From Desulfobacterales bacterium (GTDB lineage: Bacteria > Desulfobacterota > Desulfobacteria > Desulfobacterales > RPRI01): DNA of 12,063 bases. The notes beneath the pieces were generated by a model, which was not told the origin of the DNA, did no database searches, and saw only the letters and a program-made list of their open reading frames with translations. The DNA lies in contig JAUYEO010000152.1 of assembly GCA_030689795.1 (NCBI GenBank), forward strand, positions 1 through 12,063. Reading direction: 5' to 3'. Shown here piece by piece: positions 6,268 through 12,063 of this stretch. How positions within the stretch are numbered: position 1 is the first letter of the stretch; each line of letters opens with the position of its first letter. Position numbers and translations under genes: made by a program.

Positions 6268-7383
6268 ATGGCAACCAAACGTGATTACTATGAAATTCTG
6301 GGTGTTGCCCGGAATGCGACACCTGAAGAATTTAAAACAGTATACCGAAAACTTGCATTAAAATACCATCCGGACAGAAATCCGGGAGACAAGGAGTCGG
6401 AAGAAAAATTCAAGGAAGCCGCCGAAGCCTACGAAGTTCTCCATGACCCCCAGAAAAGAGCCATTTATGATCAGTATGGCCATCAGGGACTTGAGGGCTC
6501 CGGCTTTTCCGGGTTTGGCGGGTTTGAGGATATCTTTTCCAGTTTCAGCGATATTTTCGAAGGTTTTTTCGGATTCGGCGGCAACAGGCACTCCCGAAGC
6601 AGAACCCAGAAAGGGTCGGATCTTCGTTATGATATGACTTTAAGCTTTATGGAAGCTGCCTTTGGAGTAGAAAAAGAGATTAACCTTGAAAAAACTGAAA
6701 CATGTCCGGATTGCAGCGGAAACGGCAGCGAGCCTGGCTACGGACCTGAAACCTGCCGTCAGTGCGGCGGCTCAGGACAACTTTCCAGAAACCAGGGTTT
6801 TTTCACGGTAAGAACAACATGCCATTACTGCAGAGGCGCCGGCCAGACAATGCCACATCCCTGTAAAAACTGCCGAGGAGTCGGCAAGGTGATCATAAAT
6901 AAGAAGGTTTCTGTAAAAATTCCTGCCGGAATCGATTCAGGTTCAAGGCTGCGCCTCACCGGGGAAGGTGAATCCGGCGCCTATGGCGGTTCGAACGGAG
7001 ATCTTTATGTCTTTTTGCACGTTGAGGCTCACGAATTTTTTGAACGGCATGAAAATGATGTTTATTGCAGAATACCTGTCTCTTTCGTGCAGGCCGCTCT
7101 TGGAGATACGATCCCGGTTCCGACCTTAAACGGCAAAAAAACCGTTGAGATTCCGAAAGGAACTCAGCCCGGCGATATGATTCGTCTGCAGGGTGAAGGC
7201 ATACCCCACTTGAGACACAAGAGGCGCGGAGACCAGATAGTTCAGATAAATATTAAAACACCTGTAAATCTTACAAAAAAGCAGGAAACGCTCTTAAGGG
7301 AATTCGCAAAACTCGAAGCCAATAAATTCTCAAACAAATTAAAAAATATATTGCAGGGCGCCACTGCGGGTTCCAATAAATAG
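6268..7383 (+). CDS. dnaJ: Chaperone protein DnaJ (type I Hsp40)
   Basis: This co-chaperone stimulates DnaK ATPase and delivers unfolded polypeptides in the cytoplasm. All type I domains are present in 371 residues: J domain about 5-70 with HPD at 34-36, a Gly/Phe-rich linker about 72-105, a cysteine-rich zinc region with four CxxCxGxG repeats starting at C146, C163, C185 and C199, then the two beta-sandwich substrate-binding domains and a C-terminal dimerisation segment. The four repeats exclude CbpA/type II proteins. The ATG is preceded by GGGA a few bases upstream and by a probable promoter (6180-6207). dnaK and grpE are not in the window, so this copy is transcribed apart from them. A queD-type gene follows 18 nt after the stop, likely in the same transcript. 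Confidence 0.96.
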   Translation: MATKRDYYEILGVARNATPEEFKTVYRKLALKYHPDRNPGDKESEEKFKEAAEAYEVLHDPQKRAIYDQYGHQGLEGSGFSGFGGFEDIFSSFSDIFEGFFGFGGNRHSRSRTQKGSDLRYDMTLSFMEAAFGVEKEINLEKTETCPDCSGNGSEPGYGPETCRQCGGSGQLSRNQGFFTVRTTCHYCRGAGQTMPHPCKNCRGVGKVIINKKVSVKIPAGIDSGSRLRLTGEGESGAYGGSNGDLYVFLHVEAHEFFERHENDVYCRIPVSFVQAALGDTIPVPTLNGKKTVEIPKGTQPGDMIRLQGEGIPHLRHKRRGDQIVQINIKTPVNLTKKQETLLREFAKLEANKFSNKLKNILQGATAGSNK

Positions 7384-7401
7384 AAAAAGGGATTGATCAA
7401 A

Positions 7402-7773
7402 ATGTTTGAGCTTAAAGTTATAAATCATTTTTCGGCAGCCCATCAGCTTAAACTTGTTGCTGCAAAATGTGAAAACCTTCATGGTCATAACTGGAAAATA
7501 GAAGCATGCATAACCGGCAAAACCTTAAACAATGCAGAAGTTGTGATAGACTTTGGAATGATCAAGAAACATGTTTCTGAAATAATGGCGGCGCTTGATC
7601 ACAAGTTTCTTAATGAACTGGATTGGTTTAAAGGTTCCAATCCGTCATCTGAAGTGATAGCGATGCGAATCGCAAAAGAGCTCCAGGCCAGAATAGAAGA
7701 CCCTTCGATAAGGGTGTCAAGCGTAACTGCATGGGAATCCGACGATGCATGTGCAAAATATATATGTTCTTAA
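7402..7773 (+). CDS. queD: 6-carboxy-5,6,7,8-tetrahydropterin synthase (QueD / PTPS family)
   Basis: QueD converts 7,8-dihydroneopterin triphosphate to 6-carboxytetrahydropterin in queuosine/7-deazaguanine synthesis. The 123-residue protein has the zinc ligands H14, H27 and H29 and the catalytic cysteine C23 in the motif CENLHGH. LDH at 65-67 and E112 in TAWESDD complete the usual active site. The C-x3-HGH spacing supports QueD over PTPS-III, which has Glu at the Cys position, though pterin synthases of related function cannot be excluded. A TTG at 7393 would add three residues, but the ATG at 7402 is chosen: GGGA (7389-7392) sits 9 nt before it and directly abuts the TTG. It follows dnaJ closely and converges with pyrE, with only 8 nt between the stop codons. 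No other queuosine genes are in the window. Confidence 0.88.
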   Translation: MFELKVINHFSAAHQLKLVAAKCENLHGHNWKIEACITGKTLNNAEVVIDFGMIKKHVSEIMAALDHKFLNELDWFKGSNPSSEVIAMRIAKELQARIEDPSIRVSSVTAWESDDACAKYICS

Positions 7774-7781
7774 AACCGCAA

Positions 7782-8354
7782 CTATTTCCCGGCCTTGTTT
7801 AACTGTGTCCAGCGCTCCAGCAGATCATCCCTTGTAACTATGGAAGTTACGTTTTCCACATGTTCTCTTATACTTTCAACGCCCCCTTCCTGGCGGTCAA
7901 CAAGTATAACCGCTTTAATTACATCCATGCCTTCCGAACGCGCCCGTTCTATGGCTTTTATTGTTGAACCCCCTGTTGTTGCAACATCATCTATTATGAC
8001 AACCCTGCTCCCCTGAGTTAAATCTCCTTCGATCCATCGTATTATGCCGTGATCTTTCATGGTTTTCCTGATTGAAAAGGCATTTACCGGTTTTCCTTGC
8101 AATCCGGAGGCAAAAGCAGTTGCAACAGCGATAGGGTCTGCTCCGAAAGTAAGCCCTCCGACTCCTTCTGCATCCAAATCCCTGATAGCATCAAAAACCA
8201 GATGACCGGCAAGAAACATGCCCCGTGGGCTGAGTGTCACCGGTTTGCAATTAATGTAGTAATTACTCATCCGGCCTGATACAAGCTTAAATACAGGTTC
8301 CTCACTGTATTTAAAGGATTTGCGGCAAAGCAGATCTATCAATTCCTGTTTCAT
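7782..8354 (-). CDS. pyrE: Orotate phosphoribosyltransferase
   Basis: PyrE transfers ribose-5-phosphate from PRPP to orotate, giving OMP in de novo pyrimidine synthesis, in the cytoplasm. The 190-residue protein carries the PRPP-binding signature VVIIDDVATTGGST at 118-131. The flexible-loop segment FSIRKTMKDHG (93-103) and the N-terminal substrate region FKLVSGRMSNYYIN (22-35) are also present. The KDHG loop separates it from other type I phosphoribosyltransferases. The only plausible start is the ATG at 8354; GAGG lies about 14 nt upstream, an unusually long spacing, so initiation may be weak or structure-dependent. The gene stands alone on the minus strand between queD and the structured gap 8355-8696. 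Confidence 0.93.
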   Translation of the reverse strand: MKQELIDLLCRKSFKYSEEPVFKLVSGRMSNYYINCKPVTLSPRGMFLAGHLVFDAIRDLDAEGVGGLTFGADPIAVATAFASGLQGKPVNAFSIRKTMKDHGIIRWIEGDLTQGSRVVIIDDVATTGGSTIKAIERARSEGMDVIKAVILVDRQEGGVESIREHVENVTSIVTRDDLLERWTQLNKAGK

Positions 8355-8417
8355 AATTGGTATATAATCCTCAAATTAAGTTTTTCTTGGTAAGCCTTGG
8401 GCCTTTGTGTGAGAAAT

Positions 8418-8423
8418 ATTATA
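8418..8423 (-). promoter_or_regulatory. Possible -10 box for pyrE
   Basis: A perfect TATAAT on the minus strand lies about 64 nt before the pyrE start. No convincing -35 box stands 16-18 nt upstream of it, so this is a weak call. Confidence 0.25.
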
Positions 8424-8536
8424 ATTTTGCCTTTTTTACACATAATTTCATATATAAGATGGGTACTTTTTTATGAAACCATAACTCCTATCATGATAAT
8501 ATCAATAAACAGTTGATTTTAACAGGCTCTTTAGAT

Positions 8537-8633
8537 ATAAAAAAGCCCCCACCGAAAATGGAAGAAGCTTTTTATGGGAATCGGCGGAGGCTTTGAGCAA
8601 GGAATACTCTTAAAGCATTCCTTAAAGCTCGGA
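8537..8633 (-). ncRNA. Candidate structured small RNA or leader between tolC and pyrE
   Basis: On the minus strand two hairpins stand in tandem. The first pairs GAGC and AAGGAAT with ATTCCTT and GCTC (plus-strand positions 8595-8605 and 8617-8630, with a 3-nt bulge and an 11-nt loop). The second is the U-tailed stem described separately at 8542-8594. Together they make about 97 nt that end like a transcript. A loose -35-like TTGACC lies upstream on the minus strand, near 8660-8665. No known RNA family was recognised. The remainder of the gap (8424-8536 and 8634-8680) is AT-rich with nothing I can name. Confidence 0.35.
8542..8594 (-). terminator. Intrinsic-terminator-like hairpin, minus-strand orientation
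   Basis: Arms 8542-8555 and 8581-8594 form a 14-bp stem with a 25-nt loop. Read as minus-strand RNA every position pairs, with two G-U wobbles, and the stem runs into a six-U tract (8539-8544). Read as plus-strand RNA the same two positions are C-A mismatches and no U tract follows. The structure is therefore expected in a transcript moving from about 8690 towards pyrE. It could end a short RNA, or act as an attenuator far upstream of pyrE. Confidence 0.55.
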
Positions 8634-8679
8634 TTACAATTAGCAATTAATTTATATCAGGTCAATCAAAACTCTTAAA

Positions 8680-8684
8680 AGGAG
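8680..8684 (+). promoter_or_regulatory. Shine-Dalgarno supporting a GTG start for the TolC-family gene
   Basis: AGGAG lies 12 nt before the GTG at 8697. The spacing is long, but there is no ATG nearby in this frame and the GTG start gives a proper signal peptide. Confidence 0.55.
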
Positions 8685-8696
8685 TTAATTAAAATC

Positions 8697-10040
8697 GTGT
8701 CTATTAAAAACAAAGTTAAAAAAAACATTGCAGTGCATCTGGCCTCCCTTTTTGTTTCAGGAATTCTCTTTTTTTCTCCCGGAGCTGCGGATTCCGGTGA
8801 GACGGCAGAGGTATTCACTCTTGAAAAAACGATTCAGACAGCTGTAAAAAACAATATCGAACTTCAGAGAGCAAAAGAAGATATCAATGCTGCAGCTGCA
8901 TCAAAAGACGCTTCGAGAGCGAATTTTTTACCAGTATTCAACGCTTCGTATCAATATAAGCATAATTATGAAGAGATTTCCAGCCCTCTGTTAGGGATAA
9001 CAACTCCTGAGGATGATTACATTTTTGCGGCATCAATTACCCAGCCTGTTTTTGCCGGATTTTCAATTATTAACCGGTATAAGCTTGCGGGCCTGGGACT
9101 TGACGCGGCGGGCTTAAATGAAAAAATAACCCGTCTTGAAATCATATACAGGGCCAACAAGGCATATTTCTCGGTTTTAAAGGCATTAAAAATAGAAGGG
9201 GTGCTGCAGGAAACCGTGATACAGCTTTCAGCACATGAACATGTGGCAAAAACCTTTTACGAAGTCGGTATGACCCCGTTAAATGATTTGCTTAAATCAC
9301 AGGTTGAACTGGCCAATTCCCGGCAGGAGCTTACAATCGCAAAGAATAACCTGGAATATGCAAAATCCGACTTCAATACGCTATTAAGAAGGCACATAAA
9401 CTCACCGGTAGATCTGGTTGATATTCTTAACTATGCGCCGCTTACAAATGAGCTTGATTATTATCTTGAGCTTGCTCAAAAAAACCGGCTTGAAATCAAA
9501 CTTGCGGAACTGCAAATCGAAATGGCCGAAAAAGAGCTGGCTCTTGCGAAAAAAGATTACTTTCCGACAGTAACTCTCATCGGGACTCGTTATCAGCGAG
9601 GAACCGACTGGGATGTTGACGGAGGCGATGGAATAAGCGACCCCAACAGCTGGAATGTATCCGCAATTGCTTCATGGAATTTCTGGGAATGGGGAAAGAC
9701 CAGTTTTGGGGCGAAAGAGAAAAAGAGCCGGCTTCATCAGGCAACATTAAAAAAAGATGAAATTGCAGATAAAATTTCGCTTGAAGTAAAACAGTCTTTT
9801 TTGAAAACAAAAGAATCTGAAAATAATATTATAACCGTTCAAAAAGCAATTGAACAGGCAAAAGAAAATTTAAGAATAAGCCGGGAACGCTACAAAGAGC
9901 AGATCGCCACCTCAACGGATGTGCTTGATGCCCAGACACTTCTTTCAAGGACTATGACAAATTATTTTAATGCGCTCTATGATTCTAAAATTTCAAAGGC
10001 ATCTCTCTACAGGGCAATGAGCATGGAACTTTCGGAATGA
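8697..10040 (+). CDS. TolC-family outer membrane efflux protein
   Basis: The 447-residue protein is expected to form a trimeric outer-membrane channel with a periplasmic alpha-barrel. An N-terminal signal peptide is clear: basic residues 4-9 (KNKVKK), hydrophobic core about 11-28, likely cleavage near 31-33 (GAAD). The mature protein shows the two-repeat outer-membrane-efflux layout. The first half is helical (about 40-75) with a beta segment (about 78-120), then long helices to about 230; the second half repeats this (helix 252-286, beta 287-330, helices 340-445). Typical repeat-end phrases are YRANKAYFSVLKA (151-163) and VLDAQTLLSRT (409-419). The start is GTG. Its last codons overlap ftsE by 4 nt (ATGA). 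No periplasmic adaptor or RND pump is in the window, so its export partner is unknown. Confidence 0.88.
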   Translation: MSIKNKVKKNIAVHLASLFVSGILFFSPGAADSGETAEVFTLEKTIQTAVKNNIELQRAKEDINAAAASKDASRANFLPVFNASYQYKHNYEEISSPLLGITTPEDDYIFAASITQPVFAGFSIINRYKLAGLGLDAAGLNEKITRLEIIYRANKAYFSVLKALKIEGVLQETVIQLSAHEHVAKTFYEVGMTPLNDLLKSQVELANSRQELTIAKNNLEYAKSDFNTLLRRHINSPVDLVDILNYAPLTNELDYYLELAQKNRLEIKLAELQIEMAEKELALAKKDYFPTVTLIGTRYQRGTDWDVDGGDGISDPNSWNVSAIASWNFWEWGKTSFGAKEKKSRLHQATLKKDEIADKISLEVKQSFLKTKESENNIITVQKAIEQAKENLRISRERYKEQIATSTDVLDAQTLLSRTMTNYFNALYDSKISKASLYRAMSMELSE

Positions 10041-10729
10041 GCAACGGCAATAGTGAAAATTCTTTAATAAGAATGTTTCATGTTTACAGGCGCTACGGTA
10101 AATATTCCGCTCTGTTTGATATAAACTTCGATGTACAGAAAAATGAACTCGTATTTATAAACGGTCCAAGCGGCGCCGGGAAAACAACCCTGTTAAAGTT
10201 GCTCTATCTCGGAGAACCGGCCTCTGAAGGTCAAATCTTGATAGATGGGATTAATTTATCAAGATTGTCAAAAAATAAAATTCCGCTTATGAGAAGGAAT
10301 TTTGGAATAATATTTCAAGAGTTTAAATTAATACCCACTAAAACCGTTTTTGAAAATGTTGCTCTTGTTCCGGAAGCTGCCGGTAAATCGTGGCGATTGG
10401 TGCAGAAAAAAGTGAGCAGTGTTTTAAGGGCCGTCGGAATGGAAGACAAGCAGAATGCTTTCCCTCTAACCCTTTCCGGCGGTGAGCAGCAGCGCGTTGC
10501 CATTGCAAGAGCAGTGGCAGGCGATCCAAAGATAATTCTTGCCGACGAACCGACCGGAAGCCTTGATGCCGAATCCGCGGGCATGATAATGGAGCTTTTA
10601 AAAGGATTTCATACACGCGGATCCACAGTAATTATCGCAACTCACGACACGGAACTCATAAGAAAAACCGGCGGAAGAACTGTATATTTAAAACAGGGCC
10701 GCATGCAGCAGCCGTCAACTTTACAATAA
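10037..10729 (+). CDS. ftsE: Cell division ATP-binding protein FtsE
   Basis: FtsE is the cytoplasmic ATPase of the FtsEX complex, which couples ATP hydrolysis at the division site to activation of periplasmic peptidoglycan hydrolases. The 230-residue protein has Walker A GPSGAGKTT (43-51), Q-loop FQEF (93-96), signature LSGGEQQR (146-153), Walker B IILADEP (166-172), D-loop SLD (175-177) and switch His203 in THD. The size and the phrase FQEFKLIPTKTVFENVAL are typical of FtsE, and the adjacent ftsX settles the assignment against LolD/MacB-type ATPases. The ATG overlaps the tolC-like stop (ATGA), implying translational coupling. A 54-nt gap separates it from ftsX. Confidence 0.94.
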   Translation: MSNGNSENSLIRMFHVYRRYGKYSALFDINFDVQKNELVFINGPSGAGKTTLLKLLYLGEPASEGQILIDGINLSRLSKNKIPLMRRNFGIIFQEFKLIPTKTVFENVALVPEAAGKSWRLVQKKVSSVLRAVGMEDKQNAFPLTLSGGEQQRVAIARAVAGDPKIILADEPTGSLDAESAGMIMELLKGFHTRGSTVIIATHDTELIRKTGGRTVYLKQGRMQQPSTLQ

Positions 10730-10743
10730 GAGAGATTTGAAAG

Positions 10744-10762
10744 ACTCGGCCTTTAACCGGGT
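10744..10762 (+). promoter_or_regulatory. Small hairpin in the ftsE-ftsX gap
   Basis: ACTCGG (10744-10749) can pair with CCGGGT (10757-10762), including one G-U, around a 7-nt loop, followed by GTTTTG. It is too short and U-poor for a firm terminator but may modulate ftsE/ftsX stoichiometry. The rest of the 54-nt gap shows only a weak AGG before the ftsX ATG. Confidence 0.2.
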
Positions 10763-10783
10763 GTTTTGCAAAGGTCTCAATAG

Positions 10784-11668
10784 ATGATACCTCTTTATTT
10801 CAAGCACGCATTTCGGGATATCTTTAAAAACAGGCTGTTAAACGCCTCATCGGTTATTACAATTGCTTTTTCTGTAGTTATTACAAGCTCTTTTATTCTT
10901 TTTTTGGTAAATACAACCGATATGTTAAACCTGTGGAAAAAAGAGATAAAAATAATGGTATATCTTCACCCTGAAGTCCCGGGTGAAATCATTCCCGAAA
11001 TCCAAAAGAAAATTTCTGGAATGTACGGAGTTCAGGATGTCAGGTTTATTTCGAAAGGAGAGGCTATCGAAATACTAAAGGAACAGATGAAGAGGCAATC
11101 CTCCCTGCTTGAAAATCTAAAGGAAAACCCGCTTCCGGATGCATTTGAAATTCGCATGATTCCGTCATCACGTCCCTGGGAAAAAATAGAAAGTCTTGCA
11201 GCCCAGATAGATGCGATACCCCAGGTTGAAGAGATCGAATACGGACAAAAATGGCTTACAAGATTTTCCTATATTATCAAGATGTTCAAATTAACCGGTT
11301 TTGCTCTCGGGATTCTTTTTTTTATAGCTTCGGTCTTTATTGTCGCCAATACCGTCCGCCTTGTTCTTTATACGCGACGCGAGGAAATTGAAATTATGCG
11401 CCTTGTCGGAGCTTCCGATGGTTTTATTAAAGTCCCTTTTTATATTGAATGTATAATCCAGGGCGCTCTTGGCGGCATCATAGGACTGACTATCCTTTAT
11501 CTTGTTTTTGTATCCGTTTTATCAAACGTTGAGCAAGGCGTAACATCTGGTTTTATCAATGTAAAGTTCTTTTCATTCGGCATTATGTCTCTAATTCTGC
11601 TCTGCAGCATGTTTACAGGATGGCTTGGTTGTTTTCTGTCATTAAAGCAATTCTTAAAAACCGCATAA
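10784..11668 (+). CDS. ftsX: Cell division protein FtsX
   Basis: FtsX is the inner-membrane partner of FtsE; its periplasmic loop contacts a coiled-coil hydrolase activator or hydrolase (EnvC in E. coli, PcsB or RipC elsewhere). The 294-residue protein has four membrane helices at about 22-43, 169-191, 219-247 and 263-286. A large extracytoplasmic domain of about 125 residues (44-168) lies between helices 1 and 2, the FtsX layout. The cytoplasmic coupling segment TRREEIEIMRLVGAS (197-211) after helix 2 is a family hallmark. A TAG codon immediately precedes the ATG in frame, so no upstream start is possible. The next gene starts inside its 3' end. Confidence 0.93.
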   Translation: MIPLYFKHAFRDIFKNRLLNASSVITIAFSVVITSSFILFLVNTTDMLNLWKKEIKIMVYLHPEVPGEIIPEIQKKISGMYGVQDVRFISKGEAIEILKEQMKRQSSLLENLKENPLPDAFEIRMIPSSRPWEKIESLAAQIDAIPQVEEIEYGQKWLTRFSYIIKMFKLTGFALGILFFIASVFIVANTVRLVLYTRREEIEIMRLVGASDGFIKVPFYIECIIQGALGGIIGLTILYLVFVSVLSNVEQGVTSGFINVKFFSFGIMSLILLCSMFTGWLGCFLSLKQFLKTA

Positions 11669-12063
11669 TTCTGGCCGTATGGTTTTTACTTCTGTTTGGA
11701 ACCAGCGGATACAGCGGTTCTGATTCCACGGAAACAGGAACGGTGGTTTCCGGCAAACTCCATATGCGCAAAGGACCCGACAGGAACCAACCCCGTGTCA
11801 GGATTCTTGCTAAAGGCGAAACGGTTGTTGTCATCAAGCATATTGACGGTTGGCTGAAAGTATTACATAAGGGCACGGTAGGTTATATAAGAAATAGAAG
11901 CATCTATGTGAAGATTTCTAATCCTGTTACAAAACCCTCACCTGAAAAGAAAACTGTCTTAAAACCATCCGGTGATATCGACAACCTCCAAAAAGAGGCA
12001 AAAAGAATCAACAATAAAATCGAGGAAAGCAAAGCTGCGATAGTAAACATCACTAAAAAAGAA
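11620..12063 (+). CDS. Partial SH3b/coiled-coil protein, probable EnvC-like FtsEX partner (M23 peptidase family N-terminus)
   Basis: The frame is open from an ATG at 11620 to the window end (148 codons seen, incomplete at the 3' end), overlapping ftsX by 49 nt. Residues about 14-33 form a signal peptide or anchor (RIILAVWFLLLFGTSGYS). Residues about 41-98 are a bacterial SH3 domain, with LHMRKGP (47-53), KGETVVVI (65-72), DGWLKV (76-81) and VGYI (87-90). A Lys/Pro-rich linker follows, and from about residue 122 a helical heptad-like segment begins (DIDNLQKEAKRINNKIEE). Position after ftsEX and the coiled coil suggest an EnvC/PcsB-type protein with a C-terminal M23 (LytM) domain beyond the window; this is inference. 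An alternative start is TTG at 11629, with AGGA (11617-11620) eight nucleotides upstream. SH3b at the N-terminus is unlike E. coli EnvC. Confidence 0.8.
   Translation, partial: MAWLFSVIKAILKNRIILAVWFLLLFGTSGYSGSDSTETGTVVSGKLHMRKGPDRNQPRVRILAKGETVVVIKHIDGWLKVLHKGTVGYIRNRSIYVKISNPVTKPSPEKKTVLKPSGDIDNLQKEAKRINNKIEESKAAIVNITKKE

Noticed and set aside
5987..6268. Plus-strand frame of 93 codons before dnaJ
   Set aside because: Its composition is implausible (many Cys, Arg and Ser). Another frame of the same DNA shows the MFS first helix, and the rest covers the dnaJ promoter.
7393..7401. TTG start for the queD-type gene
   Set aside because: The GGGA at 7389-7392 directly abuts the TTG, leaving no spacing, and suits the ATG at 7402.
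8595..8630. Plus-strand terminator or attenuator ahead of the TolC-family gene
   Set aside because: The GAGC-AAGGAAT hairpin could form on this strand, but no U tract follows, and the neighbouring stem favours minus-strand RNA.
1..12063. CRISPR array, tRNA, rRNA, insertion sequence or phage genes
   Set aside because: No regularly spaced repeats, no tRNA-like cloverleaf, no transposase or phage protein was seen on either strand by reading; no scan software was run.

Overview
The window (about 43-45% G+C by eye) looks like chromosome from a Gram-negative anaerobe of the Desulfobacterota, most likely the Desulfobacterales. This is an inference from protein style (a kinase-like/receiver fusion protein, a TolC-FtsEX-EnvC-like cluster, a DGDGDR/GEMSGH phosphohexomutase) and was not tested by any search. 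It encodes housekeeping envelope, chaperone and biosynthetic genes, with a signalling/transport patch in the middle that is visibly decaying.

Layout. Positions 1-192 hold a large nested inverted repeat and a small hairpin but no gene. Then come uppP (193-1014, undecaprenyl-diphosphate phosphatase) and a phosphomannomutase/phosphoglucomutase (1031-2383), closely spaced and probably co-transcribed. Facing them on the minus strand is a composite protein (2437-3660): cytidylate-kinase-like domain, BON-like segment, C-terminal receiver. Its upstream region (3661-3991) contains a degraded piece of a SulP transporter STAS domain and probable divergent promoters. A stand-alone CheY-like regulator follows (3992-4372), with the beginning of a second, broken receiver directly behind it (about 4372-4443). 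Next are a 474-residue left-handed beta-helix protein of unknown function (4544-5968) and the first 47 codons of a truncated MFS transporter (6024-6167). After a good-looking promoter come dnaJ (6268-7383) and a queD-type gene (7402-7773), convergent with pyrE (7782-8354, minus). The 342-bp gap 8355-8696 holds structured elements, including a hairpin with a U tract whose G-U pairs fit only minus-strand RNA. The last block is a tight plus-strand operon: TolC-family outer membrane protein (8697-10040), ftsE (10037-10729), ftsX (10784-11668) and the start of an SH3b/coiled-coil EnvC-like protein (11620 to the window end). That last gene overlaps ftsX by 49 nt and runs off the window.

How the genes work together. 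UppP recycles the lipid carrier for peptidoglycan and O-antigen, and the phosphohexomutase supplies mannose/glucose-1-phosphate for surface polysaccharide. FtsEX normally drives a periplasmic coiled-coil activator of peptidoglycan hydrolysis during division, and the partial last gene fits that role. The TolC-like gene at the head of that operon is the unexpected partner. The regulator patch (two intact receivers, one receiver remnant, one SulP remnant, no histidine kinase in view) looks like a formerly larger signalling/anion-transport locus.

Three broken genes (SulP STAS, receiver, MFS) lie within about 2.5 kb, between 3.68 and 6.17 kb. They are the clearest sign of recent rearrangement. All three come from my own translation of intergenic DNA and should be checked by database search.
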